DNA from: Ditibartonella choladocola
GTDB taxonomy: Bacteria > Pseudomonadota > Alphaproteobacteria > Rhizobiales > Rhizobiaceae
Direction of reading: 5' to 3'
Assembly: GCF_002007565.1 (NCBI RefSeq)
Contig: NZ_CP015625.1
Location: 1,736,001 to 1,800,000 of the forward strand
Length of the DNA: 64,000 nucleotides
The notes under the pieces were generated by a model that was given only the letters and a program-made list of their open reading frames with translations, had not been told where the DNA came from and did no database searches. A program made the translations under genes and the position numbers. Shown piece after piece: positions 7,873-21,772 of the stretch (its first letter is position 1; each line of letters starts with the position of its first letter).

Positions 7873-9699
7873 ATGTTTCAATCATTTGATATTGCAACAA
7901 ATCCCGACAATGCAAAGTCACGTGTTTCTGCACTTCGCAAGGAAATGGAAAAACTCGGACTTGACGGTTATTTGATACCGCGGGCAGATGAACATCAGGG
8001 CGAATACGTGCCTCCCCATGCCCAGCGACTGCAATGGCTCACCGGTTTTACCGGTTCGGCCGGTGTTGCACTGATTTTGAAAGATAAAGCGGTTATTTTC
8101 GTTGACGGCCGCTACACTTTGCAGGTGCGCAACCAGACCGACGGAAAAATATTCACTTATGCCGATCTCGTTTCCTGCCCTCCTTCGCTTTGGCTCGAAC
8201 AAAACACCAAAGGCTTGAAAATCGGTTTTGACCCCTTTCTCCATACAGTCAATGGCGTCAAGGCACTGAAAAAAGCCGTTGAAGAAAAGGCTCATGGAAA
8301 ACTTGTCGCAACTGACAAAAATCTTGTTGATCTCATCTGGCACGACCAGCCGGAACCACCGTTGACGCCGGTTACAATCCAGCCTCTCGACTATGCTGGT
8401 GTTGCTGCCGATAAAAAGCTTGAATTGATGGCAGAAAGCTTGAAAAAAGACGGCTGTGATCTGGTATTATTGACAGACCCATCGTCGATCGCATGGGTAT
8501 TCAATATTCGCGGCAATGACGTTTCCAATACACCGTTTTGCCTTTCCTTTGCTATTCTTCGTGCAAAAGGCAGGCCATCATTGTTTGTCGACCGGCGAAA
8601 GCTTGGCGAAAATGAAAAGAACTATCTTGCCCGTTATGTCGATATTTTCGAGCCTTCCGCATTGGTTGGTGAAGTCACCAGAGAAGCACAGTCGAAAGCC
8701 TGCTTTTCACTTGACGGGCAACTGGCGGCTGAAAAATTCAGGCAGATCATTGTCGATCATGGCGGCACAATTAAAGATTTGCGTGATCCGGCACGCCTTC
8801 CGCGTGCGATAAAAAACACGGCAGAACTTAAAGGAAGCCGACAGGCCCATGCGCGTGACGGTGTAGCTCTCTGCCGGTTTTTCTCGTGGCTTTCAAGGCA
8901 AAAACCCGGCACTGTGGATGAAATCTCGGCGGCCACAAAGCTTGAAACTATGCGCGCAGACACCGCGTTGAAAATGGGTTCAAAACTCGAAGACCTGTCA
9001 TTCGATACGATTTCGGGAAGTGGCAGCGATGGTGCGATTATCCATTATCGCGTCAATACAGCAACCAACCGGCCGCTTAATGAAGGCGAGCTTTATCTCG
9101 TTGATTCCGGTGCGCAATATCGTGATGGCACTACCGATGTCACCCGCACTGTTGCAATCGGACTGGTAAGTCACGAAGAGAAACGGTGTTTCACACTTGT
9201 TCTCAAAGGCATGATTGACCTTTCCACAAGCCGTTTTCCGAAAGGCACACGCGGGCAGGACCTTGATGTTCTGGCGCGCATTGCATTATGGAAGGCGGGG
9301 CTGGATTTTGCCCATGGCACAGGACACGGCGTCGGCTCCTATCTTGCTGTTCATGAAGGCCCACAAACCATTTCAAAACGTGGTGGACAGGAACTTTTGC
9401 CCGGAATGATTGTTTCCAACGAACCCGGCTATTATCGCGAAGGTGCATTCGGAATCCGCATTGAAAACCTGCTTGTTGTCAAAGCGGCTGAACCGGTCAA
9501 GGGCGGCGATATTGATATGCTCGGTTTTGAAACCCTGACACTTTGCCCGATTGATCGCAATCTGATTGTTGTTGACATGTTGACAAATGAGGAACGCGAA
9601 TGGCTAAACGCCTATCATGCCCGCGTTTTGAAAGAAAATGCTCCGCATCTTGATGATGTTGATCGCAAATGGCTTGAGACAGCAACAAAGCCACTTTAA
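7873..9699 (+). CDS. pepP: Xaa-Pro aminopeptidase (aminopeptidase P family, long form)
   Basis: Cytosolic metallopeptidase (M24B) that removes N-terminal residues preceding proline. From the ATG at 7873 (AGAGGCGA just upstream) it is 608 residues, the long three-domain form: two creatinase-like N-terminal domains (about 10-140 and 160-300), the pita-bread catalytic domain (about 310-540) and a C-terminal extension. Metal ligands are visible in VDSGAQYRDGTTDVTRT (two Asp), GTGHGVG (His) and NEPGYY and IRIEN (two Glu). An in-frame GTG at 7807 is possible but has no good ribosome-binding site. A terminator hairpin follows directly. Confidence 0.9.
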   Translation: MFQSFDIATNPDNAKSRVSALRKEMEKLGLDGYLIPRADEHQGEYVPPHAQRLQWLTGFTGSAGVALILKDKAVIFVDGRYTLQVRNQTDGKIFTYADLVSCPPSLWLEQNTKGLKIGFDPFLHTVNGVKALKKAVEEKAHGKLVATDKNLVDLIWHDQPEPPLTPVTIQPLDYAGVAADKKLELMAESLKKDGCDLVLLTDPSSIAWVFNIRGNDVSNTPFCLSFAILRAKGRPSLFVDRRKLGENEKNYLARYVDIFEPSALVGEVTREAQSKACFSLDGQLAAEKFRQIIVDHGGTIKDLRDPARLPRAIKNTAELKGSRQAHARDGVALCRFFSWLSRQKPGTVDEISAATKLETMRADTALKMGSKLEDLSFDTISGSGSDGAIIHYRVNTATNRPLNEGELYLVDSGAQYRDGTTDVTRTVAIGLVSHEEKRCFTLVLKGMIDLSTSRFPKGTRGQDLDVLARIALWKAGLDFAHGTGHGVGSYLAVHEGPQTISKRGGQELLPGMIVSNEPGYYREGAFGIRIENLLVVKAAEPVKGGDIDMLGFETLTLCPIDRNLIVVDMLTNEEREWLNAYHARVLKENAPHLDDVDRKWLETATKPL

Positions 9700-9710
9700 A
9701 GACAAAAGAA

Positions 9711-9738
9711 AAACGCGAAAGAAAAATCTTTCGCGTTT
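9711..9738. terminator. Bidirectional terminator between pepP (+) and the EamA permease gene (-)
   Basis: A perfect 12-bp stem (AAACGCGAAAGA with TCTTTCGCGTTT, loop AAAA), flanked by A-rich and T-rich runs, lies between convergent genes. Confidence 0.85.
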
Positions 9739-9770
9739 CTTCTTCAAACAGAAGCTTTGTGTTGACCTTA

Positions 9771-13654
<3,884 letters not shown>

Positions 13655-15322
13655 CTATTTTGCGTTAAGCAGTTTTAACGCCGCCGCACGGGCTTCATCG
13701 GTAATATGCTCGCCTGCAAGCATGCGTGCAATTTCCTCGGCGCGTTCAGCATCTTCAAGCTTACGCACGCTGGTAATCAGCCGGTCGCCATCCTTGTGTT
13801 CCGATTTGGAAATCAGAAAATGACTGTCGGCACGGGCGGCAACTTGTGGTGCATGTGTCACAGAAAGCACCTGAACACCTTTGGCAAGCCTTGACAATCT
13901 TTGCCCGATCGCATCGGCAACCGCACCCCCAACACCTGTATCAATTTCATCAAAAACCAGTGTGGGAGCAGAACCACGATCGGCCAGCGCCACTTTCAAA
14001 GCCAGAAGAAAGCGTGATAATTCGCCGCCGGAGGCAACCTTCATCATCGGTCCTGCACGGGTTCCGGGATTCGTGCGAACCCAATATTCCACCCTGTCGA
14101 TACCTTCGGGCGTCCGCTCTTCTTTATTGCTTTCGATATTGACGATAAATTCTGCCCGTTCAAGCTTGAGAGCCGGCAATTCGGCCATGACCGCATTCGT
14201 CAATTCCTTTGCCCGTTCATGCCGTTTTTGCGAAAGTTCGCCTGCTGCCTTGTCATAATCGGCAAGGGCTGCGGCTGCCTCTTTTTCCAGTTTTTTGACA
14301 GTTTCCTCGCTCTGGTCAAGGTCTTTCAAGTCCTGATCCATCTTGTCGCGCAATTGCGACAGATTATCGACCGGAACATTATATTTCCGTGCGGCCGCAC
14401 GCAAAGCAAACAGGCGTTCTTCGACATTGCCTAATTCTTGCGGGTCAAAATCGAGAGCACGCATGGCTGCATCAATACTGTCCTGCGCAAGTCCCAGTGC
14501 TTCGAGCGCGTTATCAATCGAATCGACAATCGGCTTTACCAATTCCTCGGCTTCGGGAATTTTGCGTTCGAGCCGCCGGACCAGATTTGCCAGAACGGGA
14601 ACCGGTGATTGTGCACCATTCAACATATCTCCGGCTTCATTGATGTCACCCGCAATTTTTTCGGCTTTCATCATATCTGTTCGCCGGATTGCCAAAGTTT
14701 CTTCTTCGCCCGCTTGCGGGGCGAGTGCGTCAAGTTCTTCAACAGACGAGCGCAGATAGTCCGCCTCTCTCATAGCTTCCGCGACTTTTTCGCGGTGTTT
14801 TTTCAAAGCCGTTTCCAGCTCGTGCCAATGGCGATAACTCTCTTTGACCTTTTTGAGATCGTCATCCAAACGGCCATAAGCATCAAGAAGATCACGATGG
14901 GAGGCAATATCGACAAGCGCCCGATCGGCATGTTGCCCGTGGATTTCAACAAGTTCGTGGCCGACATCTCGCATCAATGCGACGCTTGCCGCCTGATCGT
15001 TGATGAAGACACGCGAACGCCCGTCCGAAGACTGGATGCGGCGAAGGATGATATCACCCTCGTCATCAAGGCCATTTTCTTTGATAAGTTTTCTGGCAGG
15101 GTGGTCAAGCGGCACATCGAACACCGCTGTTACCTGCCCGCTTTCGGCGCCATGGCGCACGAGGGAAGCATCCCCCCGCCCCCCAAGCGCAAGCGAAAGC
15201 GAATCAAGCAGAATAGACTTGCCGGCACCGGTTTCACCGGTGAGCACCGACAGGCCCGTTTCAAAGTTGATATCGAGCCTTTCGATCAGAACAATGTCGC
15301 GGATCGAAAGCTGTATAAGCAT
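13655..15322 (-). CDS. recN: DNA repair protein RecN
   Basis: SMC-like ATPase acting in double-strand-break repair. It has 555 residues: N-terminal ATPase half with Walker A GETGAGKS (29-36), two coiled-coil arms (about 155-380, including the DLDQSEETVKKLEKEAAAA region), and C-terminal half with the ABC signature ASGGELSR and Walker B VFDEIDTG. The start lies six bases after the bamD stop, so recN is probably translated from the lpxC/bamD side. The recN-bamD pairing is common in the order. Confidence 0.95.
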   Translation of the reverse strand: MLIQLSIRDIVLIERLDINFETGLSVLTGETGAGKSILLDSLSLALGGRGDASLVRHGAESGQVTAVFDVPLDHPARKLIKENGLDDEGDIILRRIQSSDGRSRVFINDQAASVALMRDVGHELVEIHGQHADRALVDIASHRDLLDAYGRLDDDLKKVKESYRHWHELETALKKHREKVAEAMREADYLRSSVEELDALAPQAGEEETLAIRRTDMMKAEKIAGDINEAGDMLNGAQSPVPVLANLVRRLERKIPEAEELVKPIVDSIDNALEALGLAQDSIDAAMRALDFDPQELGNVEERLFALRAAARKYNVPVDNLSQLRDKMDQDLKDLDQSEETVKKLEKEAAAALADYDKAAGELSQKRHERAKELTNAVMAELPALKLERAEFIVNIESNKEERTPEGIDRVEYWVRTNPGTRAGPMMKVASGGELSRFLLALKVALADRGSAPTLVFDEIDTGVGGAVADAIGQRLSRLAKGVQVLSVTHAPQVAARADSHFLISKSEHKDGDRLITSVRKLEDAERAEEIARMLAGEHITDEARAAALKLLNAK

Positions 15323-15328
15323 CTAAGC

Positions 15329-16222
15329 TCAAGAACCTTTTTTCAATCCGGTTTTGTTCAAAGCGCGTGAAATCCACGATCCCTTGTTTTCCTGAGGTGC
15401 TACCCCACCCTTTTGAAGGAGATTATAGGCATCTTTATACCATTTGCTTTCCGGATAGTTTTGCCCCAGAACAGCGGCTGCCGTTTGTGCTTCCGATGTC
15501 AGACCCAAAGCGTAATTGGTTTCTGTCAGACGGTAGAGAGCTTCCTCGATCTGGTTGGTGTTGGAATATTCTTCAACAACCGTGCGATAACGCTTGATCG
15601 CCGAAAGATATTGCTTGCGTTCCTGATAATAGCGGCCGATTTGCATTTCTTTACCGGCAAGCTGTTCACGACCGAAACGTATTTTTGTTTTGGCATCATC
15701 GACATATTCGGAATTGGGATAGCGGTCGACAACTTCCTGCATTGCAGCAATAGCGCGTTTTGTGTCTTTCTGATCGCGCGTAATATCCGGAATCTGCCGG
15801 AAATATGAAAGGCCAATGATATAATAGGCATAAGCTGCTTCTTCGGATGTCGGATAAAGACCAATATAACGCTTGGCCATATTGACCGCTTCATCGTAAT
15901 TGCCTTTGCGGTAATTGGTGAAAGCGCCCATGACAAGTGCTTTACGTGCCCATTCCGTATAGGGATGCTGACGATCAATAGCCTCGAATTTTTTTGCAGC
16001 TTCGCTCAAACGACCGGCATCAAGATTGGCAAGTGCCTGATTATACAAAACATCCGGCGGATCAATCTTTTCGACATAAGATGTCAAATCCACATCTTTA
16101 TCTTTTTTTGAACAACCGGCTGTCAGGCATACGCTGCCAAGCATCAACCCGATAATGACTTTACGCACGATAGTGGATTTCTTTGTTCCAGCATCCATAA
16201 TATACGAATTCAACTTCGTCAT
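15329..16222 (-). CDS. bamD: Outer-membrane assembly lipoprotein BamD
   Basis: Essential lipoprotein of the BAM complex that inserts beta-barrel proteins in the outer membrane. It has 297 residues, a signal sequence with lipobox LTAGC (lipidated Cys37) and TPR-like repeats through about 55-270 (for example [17 protein letters not shown] and [12 protein letters not shown]). The ATG at 16222 has GGAGAG seven bases upstream. It lies between lpxC and recN on the same strand. Confidence 0.93.
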   Translation of the reverse strand: MTKLNSYIMDAGTKKSTIVRKVIIGLMLGSVCLTAGCSKKDKDVDLTSYVEKIDPPDVLYNQALANLDAGRLSEAAKKFEAIDRQHPYTEWARKALVMGAFTNYRKGNYDEAVNMAKRYIGLYPTSEEAAYAYYIIGLSYFRQIPDITRDQKDTKRAIAAMQEVVDRYPNSEYVDDAKTKIRFGREQLAGKEMQIGRYYQERKQYLSAIKRYRTVVEEYSNTNQIEEALYRLTETNYALGLTSEAQTAAAVLGQNYPESKWYKDAYNLLQKGGVAPQENKGSWISRALNKTGLKKGS

Positions 16223-16445
16223 GGTCTCTCCGGCCTTCCGGCATTCCCTCGTTTATCAAAACCCAAAAGACATCACCCAGCTCGTGTTTCAGACCGAATC
16301 GAAGTCATGGGAGGTTATAATGAGCTATTATCAACCTACAACATTAATATTGGATTAGCCGATTTTTACTCAATCGGTCAATCATTCCTTATAGGCTCAA
16401 TTATGGCAATTCCCCAAAAACTGAAGTTATTAAAACCTAATTTTG

Positions 16446-17324
16446 TTAAAATTCTTTTGTTTCATAAGCCGAAGCATCCTGAAGCAACGCTTTTACAAGT
16501 TTTGCATTCAATGAATGGCCACCGCGAAACGAACGAAAAATCCCGATAATAGGCGCGCCTGCCAAGGCTGTATCGCCCATGGCATCCAATAATTTATGGC
16601 GGACAAATTCATTTTCGTAATAAGTACCGTCAGGATTGACAACTTTGTCATCTGTGCCGATCACAATCGAATTTTCCAAAGAAGAGCCAAGCGCCATACC
16701 GGCAGCCCATAACGTTTCAACATCCTTCAAAAAGCCGAATGTTCTCGCTTTGGAAATTTGATCTTTGAATTTTTCCGGCTCGCAATCAAAAACAAAAGTG
16801 CTTTTTCCGATGACCGGCGTGGCAAATTCGATAGAAACATCAAACCTGCGGCCGTCAAACGGCTCGAATTCGGCAAAACCGGTTGCCGATTCGACCCTGA
16901 CCGTTTTCTTGATAAGGATGAATTTGCGTTTCACCTTCTGGTTCACAAAACCGGCTTTTTCAAATGCGGTGCAATAGCTCCATGAACCGCCATCCAGAAT
17001 GGGAAGTTCGTTCGACGAAACCTCGATTCTCAGATTATCGAGATTATAGGCGTTGATAGCTGCCATCAAATGTTCGATTGTTTCTACACGCAGCTCGCCG
17101 GTTCCCAGCGTTGTCGAAAGTTCGGTCGCGCCGGTTTCAGAAGAGACTGCGCGGAAGCTCTTTTTTTCGCCGTTCGATGCAGTGCGGATAAATATAATTC
17201 CCGTATCCGGTTCAGCCGGATTGATCGTCAAAACGGAAGGAAGACCGGTATGCACACCATGCCCGCTCAGTGTCACAGCTTCAGCCAATGTTGACTGGTA
17301 ATGAGGATCAAAACGAGAATTCAT
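16446..17324 (-). CDS. lpxC: UDP-3-O-acyl-N-acetylglucosamine deacetylase
   Basis: Zinc hydrolase catalysing the committed step of lipid A synthesis. The 292 residues from the ATG at 17324 give the family core: LSGHGVHTG at the start, IEHLMAAI (zinc His), FVRHKLLDAMGD (second zinc His and Asp), and RGGHSLNAKLVKAL at the C-terminus with the catalytic His. In-frame ATGs at 17339, 17360 and 17423 would add 5, 12 or 33 residues without family resemblance; the 17360 site has a GGAAAAG box and is a real alternative. Finding lpxC next after ftsZ is the usual order. Confidence 0.92.
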   Translation of the reverse strand: MNSRFDPHYQSTLAEAVTLSGHGVHTGLPSVLTINPAEPDTGIIFIRTASNGEKKSFRAVSSETGATELSTTLGTGELRVETIEHLMAAINAYNLDNLRIEVSSNELPILDGGSWSYCTAFEKAGFVNQKVKRKFILIKKTVRVESATGFAEFEPFDGRRFDVSIEFATPVIGKSTFVFDCEPEKFKDQISKARTFGFLKDVETLWAAGMALGSSLENSIVIGTDDKVVNPDGTYYENEFVRHKLLDAMGDTALAGAPIIGIFRSFRGGHSLNAKLVKALLQDASAYETKEF

Positions 17325-17423
17325 ATGTTTGCCAACCATAGTTGCAAGATTTCCCTTCATGAGGCTTTTCCAACTTTTCTTCACATAACACCATTCATGA
17401 CAATCTTCGACAGAGAATTTCAA

Positions 17424-18026
17424 TAAAACACGACAGGTTGCAAACGGTGTTTTTATAAAGAAGCGGCATTTTGTTTTATTCTCTTGAAAATGATTGTCCG
17501 GAAAATTGCGGCTATCGTTGTCGAAAAAAGAAACCGATTATCGGAACCGCCGGACAGTTTTATCATTCCCTGACTATTTCAAAACACTATTCAATCACAT
17601 TGCCTCAAGCTTTTATCTGTAATGCAGCATTTTCGTGGAGCAATCCGTATTTCTTATCCGGTTTCGCCCCCTTTATACGGCAGCGGTTTCTCAGCCCGTT
17701 TCTCAATCTGGTTCTCAGCCCGTTTCTCAACCGGCTTTCTGTCGGCTTATTCAACCGGTTTTTTACGTTATCGGTTTATGTTAGATAATTCGTGTTTCTG
17801 CGCTTTTTCAAAAACCGGTTGTTCTATTGGCTTTCTGAAAAACACGTTTCTTCCGGCTTTTGTTGTTAACCACCCCCGTTCCAGACGATTTGGATGCAAT
17901 AAACGGTGTTCTAATCTAAAAAACAGAACCACAGCCCGTCCACTGAACGGGCGAATGATAAAGCTTGAACCATTGCGCTGACATTTACGCCCGCGGAATC
18001 AAGTCGTGTTGCCGAAAAAATTGAAC
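17424..18026. other. Intergenic region between lpxC and the ftsZ-downstream repeats
   Basis: About 600 bases with no supported gene. It contains a roughly 25-bp imperfect direct repeat at 17685-17734 (TCTCAGCCCGTTTCTCAA twice) and several further copies of an AACCGG/CCGGTT core. The lpxC promoter is presumably here, but I could not define it. Confidence 0.5.
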
Positions 18027-18312
18027 GATCGGAAATATAGCAGGCTATTAAAAGCCAGTTTCGGCCAATTCCCTTTTTCAAACAAATCCGACTTGCCGCC
18101 CCTCCCCAAAGAATTGCTCACAAAAAGCGAAACGGTTTTACAGAGAAACAGCTTCAAATAGATTTCTATCAGAGATGTGAAAAGGGCGCGTTTTCCGGCT
18201 CTCTTATATTAACGGTGACCCGTCAAAGCAAAAAAAACCGCTGTTTTATGAGAACAGCGGTAGTTTTGAGAAGGTAATTGGGGCTTTTTATTATACCGGC
18301 TCATTATTTCAT
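18027..18312. repeat. Copy 1 of a 286-bp tandem duplication downstream of ftsZ
   Basis: Begins GATCGGAAATATAGC and ends TTTCAT; nearly identical to 18313-18598 with only a handful of substitutions and a small length difference. It contains one of two copies of the ftsZ terminator. Confidence 0.92.
18227..18263 (-). terminator. Second (distal) copy of the ftsZ terminator
   Basis: Inverted repeat ACCGCTGTT / AACAGCGGT with a TTATGAG loop. On the minus strand it is followed by a run of seven T. It lies in copy 1 of the 286-bp duplication. Confidence 0.8.
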
Positions 18313-18598
18313 GATCGGAAATATAGCGGGCTATTAAAAGCCAGTTTCAACCAATTCCCTTTTTCAAACAAATCCGACTTGCCGCCCCTCCCCAAAGAAT
18401 TGCTCACAAAAAGCAAAACGGGTTTATAGAGAAACAGCTTCAAATAGATTTCTATCAGAGATGTGAAAAGGGCGCGTTTTCCGGCTCTCTTATCACGGTG
18501 AACCGTCAAAGCAAAAAAAAACCGCTGTTTTATGAGAACAGCGGTAGTTTTGAGAAGGTAATTGGGGCTTTTTATTATACCGGCTCAATATTTCATGA
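18313..18598. repeat. Copy 2 of the 286-bp tandem duplication downstream of ftsZ
   Basis: Directly adjoins copy 1 and ends about 25 bases from the ftsZ stop codon. Copy 2 therefore holds the first terminator met by ftsZ transcription, and copy 1 the second. Confidence 0.92.
18513..18550 (-). terminator. First (proximal) ftsZ terminator
   Basis: Same ACCGCTGTT / AACAGCGGT hairpin with a run of about nine T on the minus strand, some 75 bases past the ftsZ stop. It lies in copy 2 of the duplication. Confidence 0.85.
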
Positions 18599-18623
18599 GC
18601 CGATTTGTTATTACCGTTTATAT

Positions 18624-20402
18624 TCAGTTTGCCTGACGACGCAGAAAAGCCGGAATTTCCAACTGTTCTTCTTCGTTGACAGGCTGCCGTTGCTGTTGCT
18701 GCGGCCGCATTTGCGGTTCGGCAGGCTGCTGGTGACGTGGAGCATAAACTGCAGCATCCGAAGAAAGTTGACGCCGGTTTTCCGGTGCTGGCATAACCGG
18801 TTCACGTGTTTGCTTGCGTGCCGGTTCGAGGCGCGCCGTCGGTTCTTCATCGCGATGGATAAGGCTCTGTGTCAATTTTTGCCAAAGGCTGCGCGGGCCT
18901 TGCTGTGCGGGTTGACGGTGTGCTGCAGCATTGGCCTTTTCACGAGCAACTGTCGGGAAGTCACGCAATTCCGGCATTCTGACCGGAGCCTGACGAGGCT
19001 GCGGTGCGGCCTGTTTTTCACGCATCGACGGTAGTTCTGTCATTTCGTCGAGAACACGAGCCGTTGCTTCCATATTCACCGGAGCATTGGTTTGTTGTTG
19101 AGCCATGCGGGGAGCCTGCATACGCGGCGTTTGCGGCATTTGCTGGGGCTGTGCATGAACCGTTGACGAAGCCTGGATTTGCGGGTTGGCACGTTGCGGA
19201 ATGACGCCGCCATTCGACATCGGCGTTTTAAAGATCTCGCTTTGTGGACGGAACGGTTCTTCAACCGGTCTGTTCATTTCCAATTCGAGAGCTTCCATAA
19301 CCTCGACCATCGGCTGGGCTTTCGGCTCGGAAAGTTGGGCTTTCGGTCCGTTTTGCGGTGCAGCCGAATTTTCGAGTTTGCGAACCGGATTAGGCATCTG
19401 GCTGCCCTGACCATCTGTTTCAGCGCCCTCTACATTCGCGCGATCAATACCGGTTGCGACAACCGAAACACGGATCACACCTTCAAGCGATTCATCGTCA
19501 ATAGCACCGAAAATAACATTTGCATCGGCATCGACTTCTTCGCGAATGCGGTTTGCAGCTTCGTCAACCTCGAACAATGTGAGATCGCGACCGCCTGTAA
19601 TCGAAATCAACAAGCCGCGGGCACCGCGCATTGAAGTCTCGTCGAGAAGCGGATTGGCAATCGCTGCCTCTGCGGCAGCAAGAGCGCGGTTTTCACCGGA
19701 AGCTTCACCGGTTCCCATCATTGCGCGTCCCATCTCGTGCATCACCGAACGCACATCGGCAAAATCGAGATTAATGAGACCTTCTTTAATCATCAAATCG
19801 GTAATCGAAGCGACACCCGAATAAAGCACCTGATCGGCCATCATGAAAGCGTCGGCAAAAGTTGTCTGTTCATTGGCAATGCGAAACAGGTTCTGGTTAG
19901 GAATAACAATCAGCGTATCGACACATTTTTGCAATTCCTCGATGCCTGCTTCGGCGGTTTTCATGCGACGGGCACCTTCAAAATGGAAGGGCTTGGTCAC
20001 CACACCGACTGTCAAAATGCCTTTTTCTCTGGCAGCACGGGCAACCACCGGTGCGGCACCCGTACCGGTACCACCGCCCATACCACAGGTAATGAAAACC
20101 ATGTGGGAATTGCCGAGATGATCCACGATTTCATCAAGACATTCTTCGGCAGCAGCCTGACCAACTTCGGGAAGTGCTCCGGCACCGAGGCCTTCGGTTA
20201 CGGCTGCACCAAGCTGGATGACACGGTCGGCTTTCGACATTGTAAGCGCCTGTGCGTCGGTATTTGCCACGACAAAATCAACGCCCTGTAAACCGGCATT
20301 AATCATATTATTGACGGCATTACCGCCGCCGCCCCCCACGCCGAAAACAGTGATGCGTGGCTTCAATTCTGTAATATCTGGCCCGTGCAGATTGATTGTC
20401 AT
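18624..20402 (-). CDS. ftsZ: Cell division protein FtsZ, long-linker form
   Basis: Tubulin-like GTPase forming the division ring. It has 592 residues: GTPase domain about 10-320 with GGGTGTG (109-115) and the T7-loop region NLDFADVR, then a very long disordered Pro/Gln-rich linker (about 335-575; runs such as [11 protein letters not shown]), and the C-terminal membrane-tether-binding peptide EIPAFLRRQ at the end. Long linkers are typical of Rhizobiales FtsZ. It lies 71 bases after ftsA on the same strand, ends at a duplicated terminator, and so probably closes the ftsQ-ftsA-ftsZ transcript. Confidence 0.97.
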   Translation of the reverse strand: MTINLHGPDITELKPRITVFGVGGGGGNAVNNMINAGLQGVDFVVANTDAQALTMSKADRVIQLGAAVTEGLGAGALPEVGQAAAEECLDEIVDHLGNSHMVFITCGMGGGTGTGAAPVVARAAREKGILTVGVVTKPFHFEGARRMKTAEAGIEELQKCVDTLIVIPNQNLFRIANEQTTFADAFMMADQVLYSGVASITDLMIKEGLINLDFADVRSVMHEMGRAMMGTGEASGENRALAAAEAAIANPLLDETSMRGARGLLISITGGRDLTLFEVDEAANRIREEVDADANVIFGAIDDESLEGVIRVSVVATGIDRANVEGAETDGQGSQMPNPVRKLENSAAPQNGPKAQLSEPKAQPMVEVMEALELEMNRPVEEPFRPQSEIFKTPMSNGGVIPQRANPQIQASSTVHAQPQQMPQTPRMQAPRMAQQQTNAPVNMEATARVLDEMTELPSMREKQAAPQPRQAPVRMPELRDFPTVAREKANAAAHRQPAQQGPRSLWQKLTQSLIHRDEEPTARLEPARKQTREPVMPAPENRRQLSSDAAVYAPRHQQPAEPQMRPQQQQRQPVNEEEQLEIPAFLRRQAN

Positions 20403-20473
20403 TGTCTTTTCCTTCTCAATAAGTACACCGCAAAGCCCTTAGCGGTAGAATTTTAAAAACATAACTCAACAAC

Positions 20474-21772
20474 TCAAAAACTCTCGCGCAGCCATTGGCC
20501 TACGCGTTGAAAGCGCCCCCCCGTACCAGTCTTGAGTTGACCGATCGTATGGACGATTTTTTCCTCGAAACTTGCTGTCTGCGGATAGATCATCAAACCG
20601 ACAACCGCCGAGAAAGCAGATCCCTTAGCCAAAGTTGGCAGCCCCGATACTCCCAGTGGACGGCCGACCCGCACATTGCGTCCCAATATTTTACGCGCCG
20701 TTTCCGGCAAACCTGTCAACTGGCTTCCACCGCCAGTCAACACGATACGTTTTCCGATAACATGACCAAAGCCCGAACGATTGAGACGGTCACGTACCAT
20801 TTCAAGAATTTCTTCAACCCGTGCCTGAATAATTCTGGTTAATACAGCACGGGGATATTGCATTTCGCTGCGCTCGTCGGCAATCGGAGCAACGCTAATC
20901 ATGTGACGGTCGTCAACGCCGCCCGGCAGTGTTGACCCGTGCATGACTTTAAGTCTTTCGGCATCTTCGAGCGGCATTGAAAAACCGCGGGCAATATCGA
21001 GCGTTACATGATTGCCACCAACCGGAATAGCGTCGGCATGGACAAAACGGTTATCCGAAAAAACAGAAAATGTTGTTGTGCCGCCGCCTATATCAATACA
21101 AGCTGCTCCCAGACGGGCTTCATCATCGACGAGAACCGCAAGACCGCTTGCCAGCGGTGTAGCAACCATGGCTTCTACACTGATGTGAGCGCGATTGATG
21201 CAGGCTTCAAGATTGCGCAAAGGTACGGTTTCAGCAGTGAGAACATGAACGTCGACACCAAGCAAATTACCTGTCATTCCGATCGGATCGGAAATGCCTT
21301 TTTCGCTATCGAGCGAATAATTGAGCGGGATCGAATGAACAATATGACGATCAAGGGCAAAAGCTTTTCTTGAAGCACTTGCCAACACCGAGCGGACATC
21401 GCGCATGGAAACTTCACGACCGCTCACATCATATTCGCCATGAACAACCACGCTTCTCAAGCGGGCAGACGAGAAATTGACAATCAATGAATCGACAATC
21501 AATCCTGCCATTTTTTCAGCAGCATCAACCGCCAACCGTACCGATTGCTCTGCCGCGGCCATATCCATGACCACGCCGGATTTTATTCCGCGCGAACGTT
21601 GTACGCCAAATCCCAATATTTCGATATGATGCGTACGGCCGGGCAAATATTGCGTATGATCGAGCGGGCGCAACCGTGCAATGACACAAACAACCTTGCT
21701 TGACCCCATGTCAAGAACAGTCAACAGCCGCGTCTTGCGCAATCCGTTATGGCTTGAACCGAGCAAATTCAT
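20474..21772 (-). CDS. ftsA: Cell division protein FtsA
   Basis: Actin-like ATPase that ties FtsZ filaments to the membrane and recruits later division proteins. It has 432 residues with phosphate-1 motif VLDMGSSKV (about 19-27), SHS2 insert (about 100-180), phosphate-2 CIDIGGGTTTFSVF and adenosine motif IVLTGGGSQL. The C-terminal RFQRVGQWLRESF is the amphipathic membrane-targeting helix. Its ATG overlaps the ftsQ stop by four bases. Confidence 0.96.
   Translation of the reverse strand: MNLLGSSHNGLRKTRLLTVLDMGSSKVVCVIARLRPLDHTQYLPGRTHHIEILGFGVQRSRGIKSGVVMDMAAAEQSVRLAVDAAEKMAGLIVDSLIVNFSSARLRSVVVHGEYDVSGREVSMRDVRSVLASASRKAFALDRHIVHSIPLNYSLDSEKGISDPIGMTGNLLGVDVHVLTAETVPLRNLEACINRAHISVEAMVATPLASGLAVLVDDEARLGAACIDIGGGTTTFSVFSDNRFVHADAIPVGGNHVTLDIARGFSMPLEDAERLKVMHGSTLPGGVDDRHMISVAPIADERSEMQYPRAVLTRIIQARVEEILEMVRDRLNRSGFGHVIGKRIVLTGGGSQLTGLPETARKILGRNVRVGRPLGVSGLPTLAKGSAFSAVVGLMIYPQTASFEEKIVHTIGQLKTGTGGRFQRVGQWLRESF

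Noticed and set aside
18027-18598. Insertion sequence or mobile element
   Set aside because: The 286-bp repeats have no transposase, terminal inverted repeats or target-site duplication; simple tandem duplication explains them.
18498-19034. 178-codon plus-strand frame
   Set aside because: Antisense to ftsZ and its terminator; begins inside the duplicated non-coding unit.
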